The notes: generated from the letters alone by a model not told the origin. 64,000 bases of DNA from Amoebidium appalachense (GCA_963693365.1 CAVNZM010000002.1:12152001-12216000); one strand, 5' to 3'. Counted from the stretch's first letter, positions 26,940 to 40,349 are shown. Numbers and translations: made by a program.

Positions 26940-26970
<31 letters not shown>

Positions 26971-27197
26971 ATACAAGTCCACAAGGTTCGGCAAGCTTGT
27001 GTACGTGCCAAAGGGCGTGCATGCAGTGCGAGTGCATGGCATGCGCTTTTATGAGTTGTATTGCACGGAGCCATTATGTAAAACAGCATGCACGGAAACG
27101 GGCTTACAAATGGTGCACGTTCGTATCCATGTGTGTGTACATTGCGTGTGCGTGCGTGTAGAGGACCTTTCACGAGTGAGGTGGGGAAGAAGAAGAA

Positions 27198-27235
<38 letters not shown>

Positions 27236-27724
27236 AGGGGGTGGGAAGGGGTAGAAGTCTAACCTCTGATAGTTTGGCCCGTGTCTCCAGCCACTTTGTC
27301 ATTATCATCTGTTCCTGTTGAAAAAAAACAAAGGGGAAAAAACCACTGTTTAGGACAACAGCTACACTTGTGACATTCAGATAAACCCCCCTCCCCCCCC
27401 CCCCCCCCCCCCCCCCGCCCCCTCCCTCCCCCCTTCCCTCCCAAAAAAGAACGAGAAAAGAAAAAAAAAAAACCAAGGAAAAGGAGGCAAGTAAAAAATC
27501 TACCCCCTTCATTTACAATTATCGTAGTTATGTGCATGTAAAGATGGGTTTTACCAAATGGCACGTGCTTGTGTCTGCCTGCATGCATGCATGCATGCAT
27601 GTGTGTGTGTGTGTGCACGCGCCCGCGCGCGTGCGCGTGTGCATGCGTGCTTGTACAATGGGTAGCCCGTTGTCCGTGTACAACTTCGAGAAGGGATGTA
27701 ACTTCAACTCCGAGCAGGGGGACA

Positions 27725-27757
<33 letters not shown>

Positions 27758-27899
27758 GTTGAGAGGAGTTTTGGAAAGAAATATGACCTCCATCTGCCAC
27801 CCTCGGTCTCTTTGCCGGCCCCTTTTCATTCATCTTTTCAAATTCAACCCTCACACAATCCAGGTATTTTTGTATTTAGCATGCTTGCCCGCCCTCCCC

Positions 27900-27934
<35 letters not shown>

Positions 27935-28030
27935 ACCCCCCCTTCACCCTCAACTTCACTCCGTAACTGGTGCAAGTCGCCCGTTTATTAATGGATGTTT
28001 GCGGTCTTATTTTCTTGGTGGTGTTGGCAT

Positions 28031-28071
<41 letters not shown>

Positions 28072-28450
28072 CGCTTCCCTGCCCCTCCCCCCTCCCCCCA
28101 CCCCCCAACCCCCGACACACCAGACCATAGCCTCCCTCCACCTTCTTCAAAAAAACACAAGAAACACACACAAGAAAAAAAAGCACGGGCTCACACAGGA
28201 ATAGTCCATACCTCCCCCCCCACCTCCCTCCCTCTCCCCTCCCGGTTGCTTCGCATCACCTGACATTAATCGGTTCCTTACAAATTCTAACTCTCGCTCA
28301 ACCCTGACTTGAAATCCATAAAGCCTCCGCCGATTTCTAACACTTGATTGCTCGTTGTAAATAATCCGAATTTGGTTGCTTCCGACATATTTTCTTCTCT
28401 TAAGGCTGAATTCATGCGAACCGCACCCATACAACGGAAACGTTCTAGCT

Positions 28451-28481
<31 letters not shown>

Positions 28482-28829
28482 GCCTCTCACCCCCCTCTAA
28501 ACTCAGCCCCTGTTTCGCCCTTGCCGTGCAAGAGCATAACTATGGTTTCGTTCTATTCTTCTCTCTTGTAGCTATAGTACTCCCCCCCCCCCCCCCCCCC
28601 CCCCCCCCCCACCCCACCCCACCCACCCACCCTTAAACAACCCACCCACCCACCCACACATACACACACACACACACACACACAAAACCCTTTCCCGGCC
28701 CTCCCTTAGTCTTGCTCGCCTCCCCCACTCTCCCTCCCGAACTCCTTTTGAATTCCGCTCTTCCTCTTCGGCCCCCTCCCCCCCCCCCCCCGGCCCCTCC
28801 CCCCCCCCCCCCCTCCCCCCCCTCCCCCT

Positions 28830-28897
<68 letters not shown>

Positions 28898-29089
28898 TTC
28901 TTGCCAAGTCATGGCAACAGCTGCTCAAGCCTTTTCTTTTTTGAATCGCCCTAACATTAAAGATCACTAGCCAAATACAGCTCCCGTTCAACGCCTTCCC
29001 TTCCTCATTTCCCCACACTTTCCCCCCAAACACTATTCAACTCCACCTCTCTGGCTCTCTTCATCAGCCCACCTCTACCCTTCACCCAT
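26425..29089. other. Repeat-rich DNA inside the decayed MYND paralogue
   Basis: Poly(G) runs lie near 26511-26600 and 27199-27234; C runs near 26935-26960, 27385-27416, 27900-27934, 28032-28068, 28450-28480 and 28580-28610; and an almost pure C/CT block at 28775-28895. A (GGGA)n block is at 26830-26870. No exon of the middle part of the MYND gene could be found, and no other gene is supported. Confidence 0.6.
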
Positions 29090-29226
29090 CTCTCTCAAGT
29101 GCTTGGGGCACATCAATCCCCGCAACTCCGCATCCATCGAGAACATCGCTTTTTCTTTTTTCCCCAACGTCTGGCATTTGAGCTTTATCATAAAAGATGC
29201 TGGGTGACAATAGGCACAGAAGTTCT

Positions 29227-30443
29227 CTACACCGTCCTTTTCCAACCCTACCTCCCCATCTCTCCCCGCACCAAGCCCCCCGCGGGCGGCGTGTTTTCCC
29301 CATGCTCGCCTCATTTCTTTCTTTTCACACCCTATCACAAATCGGCCTCCGAAATAAAGGCAGCGCCAGCCAGCTACCCTCAAAATGAAAAAATGGGGGC
29401 AAACGCAAAAAGAAAAAAATGGGGAAAGTTTTCTTTCAACGGGATGAAAGCACAGCCCTCTGAACACAGTGTGTTCATGAACGGGTCAGAGGGCCTAGTC
29501 TCCAAGGCTATGTACCCACTGGGTTACGTAAGTGGCTGAGCACTACTACGTGTCGCCTGCGGCAACATACAAGGTATGTTGAGCCGGGCCGCAGCTGCAG
29601 GAGACAGCACTCAAAAGTCACTACAGAGGGCCGTGATGAAAGGGAACAAAGAAATTACGTAACAAGGCAAGGGACCAGCGTATGCTATTTTTAGATTACT
29701 CCAACTCAGATTCTGGCCAAGTTGAATATCCGGCTGTCCGGTCGTGGTCGATAGGTGGGTTCGGGGGCAGGACTCAGCGTTCCCACTACTGTAGAAAAAA
29801 AAAAAGAAGAAGAGACCAGTCGCACGATCATGGCAAGAACCTACGTTTTTGTGCATTTTGCTTGCTGTTATGTATGCATGCATGGGTAGGCTGATCACCC
29901 CCCCCAGAAATCTTCGGGATCCCCATCGCCCTGGTGACCACAGGCCATCAAGACACGGCTTGCAATCGGAACATGGGACACAGTCGCTGAAGTATACCCA
30001 GACATGCAAAGATATGTGTTTCTAGTTAACCAACCATTGCATGTGGTTTAATAAACATTTATTCTGCTCGTGAACATATGGAGGGCTGTACATGTTTTGA
30101 CGTCCTCGCGCAACGCGGTCTGCGTTGCCATGTGCAAAAGGTTGATTTACACATATCTACAGATTCAAGATGTCTTGTTGATTCAAATTTGGAATTTACA
30201 CGTTCACCCAATATCATAATGACAGTGTCCAAAGTAGTAAATACACAAAGTTATCGTACATGCACATCATTTGAAACAAAGACCCAACAGCTACATGCAC
30301 GTACATAGGGCAGCAATTCAAGGAAGATCATGTCTTTTAATCCATCTGGAGCTCCACGTTTATTGCTATTGTACAACGAAAAAGAGGTGACAAAATGACA
30401 ACAACAACACACTGAATTTCTCCCACATTCTTTCCGCAGCACC
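29227..30443. other. Spacer between the two MYND copies
   Basis: Moderately unique sequence with no supported exon. A short inverted repeat GCCCTCTGA / TCAGAGGGC lies at 29455-29463 and 29486-29494, around the palindromic core GAACACAGTGTGTTC. Confidence 0.5.
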
Positions 30444-30932
30444 CTAAACCCCGCCCTCCCGCGCACTGCACACCTTCTTGTGCACCTTCCAGTGGGCCTT
30501 TTGGCAGTCTCTGTCGCAGTACCACGCGCCCTTGCACGTGCACACTTTCAGCTTTCGTGATTCCGTACCCACCGTATCGCAGCTGCTGCACGTGCGTACA
30601 CCCTGGGGTAGGCCCCGTGTAGGTGCCTCAGGCACGGGTGTGTGGTCCTGCAATTGTGTGTGCATGTGTGTGCATGTGTGTGTGTGTGTGTGTGTGTACG
30701 TGTGTACGTGTGTTTTTTTTTTTTTTTTTTTTTTTTTTTTGGGGGGGGGGGGGGGGAGAAGAGGGAATGCGCAAGTGAGTGAGTGCTGTGCGTATGTATG
30801 TGTGCGTGTGTGTTTGTGTGTTTGTGTGTGTGCGTGTGCGTGTGTGTTTCTTATGTGCATGTCTGTGGGTGTCGGTGGTTGGGTGACTGGATGTGTGTGT
30901 GTCTGTGTGTCCGTGTGAGCCTATGTAGGTTC

Positions 30933-31018
<86 letters not shown>

Positions 31019-31559
31019 AGGGTGGGTGAGTGGATGTGTGTGTGTGTTAATGCTAGTTGTCTGTGTGGGGGTGTGGGTACAAGTGCGTAAGTGAATGAGT
31101 GAGCGTGTGTGTCTTCGTGTGCGTGTCCTCTTGGGTGTGTGTTGTGCAGACTTGTGAGATCATGCTTGCATATTAGAAACTCCCTGCAGGCTCAAACAAA
31201 AAGTTTCAGCTCTTGTAGGCGCCTCGTTTATGTGCTCTATCTCACGAAAATAAGGGCGCTAATATTAATTTAAATTAGAACACCTGGAAACGGGAGAACT
31301 TGCGCATGGGGCGGAGCCAGCCGCCGCCGGGCCTGTGCGTGCGCCGACGTGCATGTGTGCGTATGTGCTTAGCAAGCGGGGAAGGGGGGGGGAGGGGGGG
31401 GGAGAAGGTTGAGCCCCACCTTTAGAAGTGTAGTCCGTTTCTCCAGCCACTTTTTCATCTTCATCTCATCCTATGGGGCAAAGAACAGGTTCAAACCACA
31501 GCTCTAATTGGGATGTTATCACATGAATAAATCCCCCCCCCCCCCCCCCCCTCCCCCCA

Positions 31560-31592
<33 letters not shown>

Positions 31593-31667
31593 GTTAGAAT
31601 AAAAAACACCAGCACGCCTCTAATCCTTTACTTATCTCTATTATGCTGATTGGTGGGGATTAAACTA

Positions 31668-31714
<47 letters not shown>

Positions 31715-32539
31715 CGCGCGCATGTGCCTGTGCGTGTGTGTGTGTGTGTGTGCGTATGCGCACATGCATGTGTACGTGTGTGTACGTGTGCATGTGTACG
31801 TGTGTTCATGCACGTGCGTGTGGGTGAGGGTATGGGTATGGGTGTGGGTGTGCGGTGCGGTGCAGTGTGGTGGTGTGTGTCTGTGTGTGTGTGCACGTGT
31901 GTGCATGCCAATGTTCGAAGAATGGGGGGAACGGACAGCAGGGGGAATGAACAGCATTAAAATATAACAACGAGATACATAGATTAACAAAATTACATCC
32001 CGTAGGCAGCCTTGCTTTTCATCTACACGCACAAGCATGTACCCACACATGCACACATGCGCCCACACACAGGCGCACGGACGCACACACAATCCCCCCC
32101 CCCCCCCCCCCCTCCCTCCCCTCCCCCCTCCTCCTCCTCCTCACACACACACACACGTCTTATTTTGTCCTCCGTTGGGGAGGGGGGGGGAGGGGAGGGG
32201 GGCAACACACCTCCGAATCCATGACAAACCCCCATGTCCCGTTGACAGGTGCAAACATTCCCCCCTGAGCAAACAGACGGGTGACGTTTGCATCCCCAAC
32301 AAGATACATGTCTGTTCCGCTTGTCGACCCCTTCCCGATCTCGGCCAGAAGTGCGTAGAAGCAGACGTAAATGCGGAATGTGTTTTTGATGAAATCTTGG
32401 GGAAGTTTCCTCTCCCCAGCCTGAATGTCAAGAAGGGCTTTGGCAGCCACCGACCCGAAGTTGTTCTTTTTATATTTTGGGGAGAGAGGGGGGGGAGGGG
32501 GAGGGGGGGGGGGGGGAGGGGGGGGGGGGGGGGGGAGGG

Positions 32540-32607
<68 letters not shown>

Positions 32608-32673
32608 GTGCGCGCGTGCGTGTGTGCGTGCGTGCGTGCGTGTGTGTTGTAGAGGAGGGGGGAGTGGGGAGGG

Positions 32674-32711
<38 letters not shown>

Positions 32712-33629
32712 TGTGTGCATGAGGTGTTGCGTGTGAATATGGCGTGGGTGTTGTTTTAAAAAAATAAGAAGGTCGTTAGAGGGTGCAAACAAAAGCACCA
32801 CACCTGGATATGGTTCTAAGAATCCTACGAGCGACTATATGTTCCGCGAAGGAATTTGTGTCACTCCATAAATGGTAACCATGAATTGCAATCTATCAAA
32901 TATGTTCCACAGGTGTCACTTGTTCTACTCTGGTCCCAAAAGTGATCAACCCGAAATGCCACCGAACGTCCGGATATATATTGTCCAACCGCATATTCTA
33001 CCAAAATCCATTAGACTTGAATGGACTCACATAATTTGCTTATAACCCTCTGCTCACTAAAGCTACTCCACCCCCCCTCCTCCCCCCCCTCCCCAGGGGC
33101 CCCATTTACACACCCACACACTCACACACCTCTCCCGCCTACATTGTGCGTGTTTCGCCGTGGGTGTATCTTATGTGCACGTGTGCATATAAATGTCATA
33201 TCTACTCCAGTGTGTGCGACTGTGTGTCTATCTGCCAATATTCCACGCCATGCACACTACAACGTCGCGCGGAAGGTGGGGTAGGGGGGGAGGAAGGGGA
33301 GGGATGGGGAAGCGGGGGGGTTTGAATGCGTCAAAAAGTACGAAGTACACAAGAACAAACGGATAACACCCGATGCAAAATGCAAGCCATACATAAAGAG
33401 TATGCATAATAAGCAGAGCCCATCCTCAGGGGGGGGCCCACGTCATCCACAGTACCCGAGTTTCGACCTATTCACCTCGTTAACGAAACCCAACTCAGAT
33501 ACTGTTTCACTTAAACATGGGTAGGTCACCCGTCTTGATCAGAGACGAGCAGGGTTGCTTATGCAGGCAAGGGCAGTTGGAAAGGCCGGGGGTTAAAGTT
33601 GCAGCAGTAAGCAGAAGCAAGAAAAATAT

Positions 33630-33660
<31 letters not shown>

Positions 33661-33702
33661 AGGGGAGAGAGGGGAAGGAAGTGGTTAGGTGGCCGGGGGG
33701 GA

Positions 33703-33737
<35 letters not shown>

Positions 33738-35944
33738 GAGGGGGGGGAGGGGGGGGGGGGGGGGGGGGGTCGGTTTCCAACCTGCCACAGAGAAAACACG
33801 TATGTGTCTACGGCCAGTAGATTCAAACACAACTCCACCACGACTGTGAACGCATCTCTCCCATGCCCTCTGTAGTATCTATGCAAATCCCTCGGCTCGG
33901 GTGGGTGGCGGCAAAATGCGCCAAGCAGCGTCAAAAGGCGGCATGCTGAGGTTGCTGGGAGCACCTTGGCCATGCGGGCCGGTGAAATTTGCCGGTTGCC
34001 ATCCGTGGAAGAACAAGTAGGGTCTGATGGAATGGGGGAAGGGAGCGGGAGGGCGGAGGGTGGTGGTGGTGGGGGGGGGGGGGGGGGGAGGGAGAGGAGG
34101 AGGGGGGGGGGGGGGGGGAGGGGGGAGGGCGGAGGGGGGTTAAAAGGTTAGAATTTGTCAGGAAGTATGGACTACACATTCATGACCAACAACACAAGGC
34201 AGATTCCCAGGGGCAAGTAAAGAGCATGCATCACAAGCAGGGCCCAATCTTGGGGGGGGGGGGGGGGGGGGGGGGGGGGACCACTCAAAGCAGAAAATAA
34301 CCCCCCCCCCCTCCCCCCCCCCACCTCCTCTCGCTTACAACGGATAACACATTGCAGATTGCAAAAGGCAAACAGAAAGAGTTCGCATAAGTAGAGCCCA
34401 ACCCGAGGGGGGGGGGGGGGGGGGGTTTGAATGCGGAACACAGTACGAAGTACGCATAGACGATGAGAAGCATGATGCAGGACACATGCAAAGGCAAACA
34501 TTCAAGTATGCAGCATCAGCCATGCGCACAGTATGCGTCATAAGCAGAGCCCATCCTCAGGGAGGGCCCAAGTCATCAATTGCGTCTGAGTTTCGACCCC
34601 TTAGCCCGCGTATATACGACGCTCCAACTCAGACAGCAGCATCAACTGAACTTGGGTGGGTCAACCCGGGGGGGGGGGGGGGGATCAAACCATCCTTGAA
34701 CCCCCTCCCCCTTTTTTTTTTCAACGGATAGAACAACACAGATTGCAAAAAGGACATGCAAGAGTACGCACCAGAAGAAGAGCCTATACCTGGGGGAGTT
34801 TTGGGGGGGGGGGGGGGGGGGGGGGGGGGACCAGACCACCCAAAGAAGAGCCCCCCCCCTCCCCCCCGCAACAACAACAACGGACAACACAACACACATA
34901 TAGACAGTATGCATGAGAAGTGGAGTCCATCCCAGGAGGGGAAGGGCGGGTGAGGGGGAGACCAGACCATCCAAAAAAGAGACCGCCCCCCCCCCCCCCC
35001 CTCCCTCCCTTCCCCCCCCCCCCCCCCCCCCCAAAAGGTCAAAACCTACCCCCAGCATGTATTCGGTAGCCGTCACCTGCTCTCCCATGTTTAAGTTTCC
35101 CCGCGCAAACACTGTTTCAGCCGCCCGCAGAAAACCCTCCGTATTGACCCAGCTTTTGGGAACGCGCGTTACAGTATATTCCGCAAAATCGCACAATCGG
35201 ACTAGCGTTCTCCTCGCAAAGTACTCGTGGAAGTACACATCTTGCAATGGATGTGACGGAGATCGGGTGATCAGATCGGCCAGGCCTGCAATCGCAGGGT
35301 CGAAAAACACCCGCGGGATGGTATTGACCACCTTGTCCGTCCACCCCATCCTCTCAGCCACCGGGAAAATCGCGTTCAAGATATCGGCGATCTGACCAAT
35401 TAGCTGAATCGGATACCTGTGCTTGAGGCCCCGTGCCTTCTCAAACATGGAAACCCCCCCGTTGGCCAAATACCAATTCAAGAGTTTTTCGAGATCGTAT
35501 GTTCGTGGCCCCTTTGCAATCTCAACAAATATGCCGCCCGCAAGCAAATGTGGGCACATTGTGTTATTATTCGTGCAATCGTTGGAATGGTTGGCATTTA
35601 TCCCGAGCTGCACCAACAACAACAAGTCGTCAAAATTTTGCGGGTAAATTTCCGATTCCGCCATTAGAACCCACCATGTGGCCATCAAGCGGCCGTATAT
35701 CGACGTCATTTGGGAGGCCTGGCGGGGGTTTTTCCTGAATTCCTCGTTCATATATTCCGTGTATCTCCGAGTGGCCCTGGCCATGGAAGTTGCCATTCGA
35801 ATGGGGTCTTTGTGTCCGCTTTTGGGTAGTAACCCCCCCACCGTGCAGACTAGCATAATCTCAACAAGAGGTGGGATCGTCTCCTTTTCGAAGACCTTGT
35901 CACTGCAATCGATCAATCCTGCCTGTGGTGTGAAAAGATGAGTG

Positions 35945-36001
<57 letters not shown>

Positions 36002-38495
36002 ACGGTGAGTGTGTGCCAATGTGTGTGAAGAGCAGGTGGCGAAACCTATCCATCCCATCAAGCATGGCTGATCTAGATTCACACAACAAGACACTGATAA
36101 TACTATGAACAGAAACCCCTTGGGTGCTGCAGGGGCAAAGGGAAAGGTATGAACAAGCAAAGGACTTGCCAACAACTAATATGTGTTCTCCGACAAGCTG
36201 GTATGTGCATGTAGCTCGCAAGCTCTGCCCTCTCTCTTTCCCCCTCCCCTTCCCCCACAGATCCAATCTATCTCCCTCTCCCCCACCCCCCCCCCCCCTC
36301 CCTCCCTTTCTCAGTTGCCCGCCTTCCCTAAACACAACCTGTTGACACACTCGTGTCGCACAAGAGCACGAACACCTATCTTAACCGTAAACCCATCTTT
36401 GTAAGCTCTTTCTTTCTGTGTTTTCCTCTACTCGATCTCCCGTTGTGATCCAGAAACGTGGAGGGAGGAACTAACCGCGATCAAGGCAGGACCAAACCTC
36501 GGGTCAGGAAGTTGTGCACCGGTATCGAACAAAGCACCGTAGAACTCCGCGATGATCGTCTTCTCGACTGTCGGATCGGACGATCCAACCCAGTTCGCGC
36601 CGTTCAAATACTCCACCTTGAGCTCACACATCTGGTTTGTGATTAGGTTTTTAGGTTTTTGGGATACACTCAGATTGGTATAATTCAAGGCCCAGATGGA
36701 GCTTGTTTATATTATGCTACCCCCCCCCCCCCCCCCCCCCCTTCCCTTTCCCCTCCCCCAACACACCCACATCTGCGATGTCCGAGTTGCGAATTCTTCC
36801 CCAAATTCCCTCACATACACACCGCCCCTCCCCCCCCCCCCTCCCCCCACCCAAAAAAAAACAAAACAAAAAAAAACAAAAAACAAAAAAAAAACATGAA
36901 CACAGACACACATAAGAAAGAAAAGCACCCGTTGTCACAGGAGCATCAGCTCCCCTCCCCGGTTGCCCTGATAACTCCACAACTTACCGTTACTCAATAT
37001 TCTGTTCCCTCCCCTCTCTAATCTTTGCTCAAACCTACTAAGCTAAAGTCCACATCCTCTGTCGAGTTTTGACAGTCGTTTGATTCTTGTACCTCGTACT
37101 GGCTCTATCTCCAGATGTCATTCTTGAAGAAAGTATTTTCTTTCCTTCATATCTTACCAATGCCAACCCGCCAAGAACAACTGTGGACATACTAGAACAC
37201 ACGTCGACCCCCCCCTCCCCCCACCCACACACCCACCCACCCCTCCCTTCCCCCCATTGTTTTCATAGTGCTGTGCTTAGAAGGCAAACACTCTCCTTCT
37301 CTCCTTTCTGAAGGCAAACCCCCCCCCCAAAACACACACACAACCCCCCTTCCCCCCTCCCCCCCCCCCCCCCCCGGCCGCCCCCTCCTCCCCCTTGCCC
37401 TTTCTACTCCCGCACCCTTCTCCTTATGTCTCTTCCCTCAACCCCCCCACCCCACCACCACCACCCCCGCCCTCTCCCCCCCCCCCCCCCCCCCCCTCTA
37501 TATATATATATAACGCTCTCCTCGCTCTTCTCTCTCTCTCTCTTCCTGTTTCTCTTTCTCTCCCTCTCTCTCCCCTCTTCACCCTCCCCCCCTTCCTCTC
37601 TCCCTCTCTCTCTTTCTTTCTCGCACTCGCTTTCGCTTCCCCCCTTACCCCCATTCACCCCCTCCTCCACCAAGAAAGCTAACTTGACAAATTTGCACTT
37701 GGTCACCGCTTTTTCAACCACCCCTGGGGGCACATCAAGAGCAAAAACTCATTCTTTTCCGCCAACCATCCCTTCGTTTCTCAACCTTTCCCTCCCGGCA
37801 GTCACTTTTCTCACTCCTACTTCTTTCCTCCGATCCCAACCTCCTCCTCCCCCCCCCCCCCCCCCTCCCTTCCCCGCCCGCCCGCCCGCCCGCCCCTCTC
37901 ACCCACCTCTTCAAAGTGCTTGGGACACATCGATCCCCACCCCTCCGCACCCAACATCATTCCAGCTTTCTCCTTTTTCCCAAACCTCTGGCACTTGAGA
38001 GCTTGTTTGGCAGCGTCTGGATGACAATAGGAGCAAAGTTCCCCTACGCCACCCATTCCCGCCCCACCCCTCCTCACACCAAGCCCCCCGCGTGCGGCGT
38101 GTTCTGCCCCTGCTCGCCTCATTTCACACCCGTAGCAACGGTGACAGTGAAGTCATGCAACAGACAAACTCGAAAAAGTTTGCGCGTGCTCAGGCTACAG
38201 ATGACATCTGAAGCTATTTTTAGATTAAGCTTCAATTTCTGGCCTTTCAATCGTAGGCAGCCTTTTGTTTCAAGCCTTGGAGACAAGTTGGAGTGTAACT
38301 ATGTATGTACGTGTATGGCGCGAGTTAGCATGTTGTAGGCGTGCGCACGCTCCGTGGGGACCTTGATTCTCAAAACAGCTGCATGGCACGATCCTGCTTC
38401 TACGTTTTTGTGTGTTGTGCTGGCTGGTGTGTGTGTGTGTTTGGGGAGGTGGTTACGTGTGTGCGTGTCGGGGGCAGGGGGGGGCTGCCTGTCTG

Positions 38496-38556
<61 letters not shown>

Positions 38557-39378
38557 TTTACCAACCATGTCCTATGTATCTCAGGCTGTTTTCCTCTTCC
38601 CCCGCTCTTTTGAATAACTTTAACACCCCCAGGCCCCTTCCTCCCCCCCCCTCCTCCCCCCTCCCGGCCCCGTCCCCCCCCCCCCCCTCCGCCCCTCGCC
38701 TCTCCCTCTCACCCGGCCGCCCACCCGCACTTCTCCCTCCCCCCCCCCCCCTCTCCCCTCCACTCGCACACTTGTACCTGCACCCACCCCCTAACCTGCG
38801 CTATCTATGGCTACCTTCCTCCACGTTGCCGTGCCCATGCCTCCCAACAGTAACCCCGCCTCAATTTACTCCTTTCTACTGTACTTCCGAATCCACCATT
38901 TAGCATTCCCTCCTTAACCCCAAGACCCTTTGACCGTGCTCACATTCAACCCCTCTCGGCGTGCTAACTCATCGACCGACTTCTTTATCATCCCCCCCCC
39001 CCCCCCCCAACCCCCCTCCCCTTCCTCCCCCAACCCCCCTCCCCCGCCCCTTCCTCCTCCTCCCCCCCCCCCCCCCCCCCCCCCCCCCCGCCCCCCGGGC
39101 CTACGCCCCTAGCTCCCCGCCTCCCTCCCCCGCCCCTATCACTCCTCGCCCTTCCCCTCCCGCCCCTCCCCCCACTTCCCTCCCTTGTCCCTCCCATCTC
39201 TCCCCCCCCTCTCCCTCAGGCCCCACTGGGTCCCTCCTCTCACTCAAGTGCAGTTTAGCCACCAGTATTTCACTTCTTCCGATCCCCACCCCCTTCCCTT
39301 CTTCCACCCTTCCACCGTGATGCCCACACGTACCGCAATGCGCCGGGGGCTTGTGCGCTTCTGCAAAATTTTGAATCA
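30444..39378 (-). CDS. MYND zinc-finger protein with N-terminal Cys/His cluster (5' end missing)
   Basis: Exons, 5' to 3' on the minus strand: 39378-39316, 38043-37907, 36631-36476, 35922-35050, 32465-32211, 30647-30444 (stop). All five joins keep frame (lengths 63, 137, 156, 873, 255, 204). At least 560 residues. N-terminal exons give [16 protein letters not shown] then LKCQ and MCPKH, a Cys/His cluster that probably binds zinc. The 291-residue exon has no motif I know and looks largely helical. The C-terminus is a MYND finger: CSSC, then [18 protein letters not shown], then HKKVC. MYND fingers generally mediate protein contacts. A 34 bp AG/GT-bounded segment at 37191-37158 could be an extra small exon but breaks the frame. 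The first exon is not seen. Introns carry SINE-like copies at 33.3 and 34.1-35.0 kb. Confidence 0.75.
30934..31016. repeat. (TG)n microsatellite
   Basis: About 80 bp of TG, equal to CA on the coding strand, in the last intron of the MYND gene. The sequence between it and the acceptor at 30648 is also CA-rich on the coding strand. Confidence 0.9.
33321..33629 (-). repeat. Poly(C)-bounded SINE-like repeat, copy R4 (full, minus)
   Basis: Reverse complement of the 6291 and 10184 copies with only scattered differences. Bounded by G runs on both sides on the + strand, that is, C runs in repeat orientation. Lies in sense orientation in a minus-strand intron of the MYND gene. Confidence 0.9.
34139..35035 (-). 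repeat. Cluster of truncated SINE-like copies separated by homopolymers
   Basis: At least five partial minus-oriented copies lie in a row: about 34139-34250, 34322-34407, 34426-34667 (longest, GAATGCGG...AAGTACG to CAACCC), 34720-34801 and 34862-34945. Each has the AACGGATA / GCATAAGCAGAGCCCA-type core and is separated from the next by a G or C run. Located in the intron next to the 291-codon exon of the MYND gene. Confidence 0.75.
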
Positions 39379-40349
39379 CTGACAGGTGGAGGGGCATGGG
39401 AGAATTCTCTATTCGATATTTCGCAGACTGAGCCGACAGCATTAGGCTGACACCATGATCAAGTTAGGCTAGTGACCCCAGTTACATACACCTGTGCACC
39501 CACACAACAGTAGAGTGGTGGCCCACGTGGCACTGGTGGGCTCACATGCGCGAGTCCTGATCCCCTGGAATGCAGGGTGAACGAAACTATGTGCTTTTGT
39601 TACCATATATGGTAACCATTTTAATGCTTTAACGGTTATCAACCAATCAAAACTGTGAACAACATTCATAGCAGCTGAGTACAACTGTAGCTCACCGCCG
39701 GCCGGAGAGGGTTTCACGTTTTTCAGCGAACGTCCCTTTTCGAAGTAACTATTTGGTCTTAGAAAAGCTCTATAGTGGCACCTTGCGCGCGTATTTGCGT
39801 GTTGGCATTACCAGGACCTTATTGTGTACAGAAGTCCCCAAACAAAGCGTGATTAATAATCCAAATCGTCGGGCACAATATACGACGTGCAGGTTGTGAC
39901 AGATATAAAACAAGCCCTTACACTCGCGAAGGCCAACCTTTCTACCTGTCTTCTCAGAGAGTTTGTTTCCTAAACCAAAGTAAGATTGTGATACAGCAGG
40001 TCGAAAGCTAAAAAGGCTTTAGCGTTGAACAATTTCGAGTTTACAAGCAGTAACTACACACAAGCAGCCAAGTCACACACTAACAAGTCCCAACCAGCAG
40101 GAGTACCCAACACTCTATGTATAGTACACAGGAACGGCCTGGCACTAATGCGACCACTATCCCCAGAGCAATTTTTTTTTCACCTCATCTTTCCACGAAC
40201 GTAAATTATAATCACTTCGAAGTGACCCATTCATCGACCAGAATTTCAGCACACGTGCGTTACAATCAGTATACAAGGTTTACCCATTGACATTGCATTT
40301 CAGGAAGATTCTCGATCCCTGCTTCTCACTTACATATAAGCATTCAAGA
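39379..40349. other. Intergenic spacer between divergent genes
   Basis: Lies between the 5' part of the minus-strand MYND gene and a plus-strand candidate exon at 40350, so promoters for both may be here. An 18 bp perfect palindrome GTTACCATATATGGTAAC is at 39599-39616. Otherwise non-repetitive with no supported exon. Confidence 0.5.

Larger units (their letters stand above)
25503..29226 (-). pseudogene. Decayed paralogue of the MYND-finger gene
   Basis: Two regions match the intact gene at 30.4-39.4 kb. The segment 29226-29090 is a 137 bp counterpart of its second known exon (same length and entry phase; CAYCHP, LKCQ and MCPKH retained), but the donor that reads GAG|GTGGGT in the intact gene reads GAG|ATGGGT here. 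The terminal MYND exon is present as 26424-26343 (CSSCGTVGTE) and 25645-25503 ([16 protein letters not shown] and the rest), split by a transposon. Counterparts of the 156, 873 and 255 bp middle exons are absent from the 2.7 kb between them. The last-exon halves are nearly identical to the intact copy, while the 29.1 kb exon is much more diverged, so the two parts differ in age or were converted. Confidence 0.85.

Noticed and set aside
29455-29494. Inverted repeat GCCCTCTGA / TCAGAGGGC as a terminator or mobile-element end
   Set aside because: A single short stem with no flanking duplication or second copy; likely chance.
37158-37191. 34 bp microexon in the MYND gene
   Set aside because: It has AG and GTAAGA borders, but including it shifts the frame into a stop in the next exon, whereas skipping it keeps all phases.
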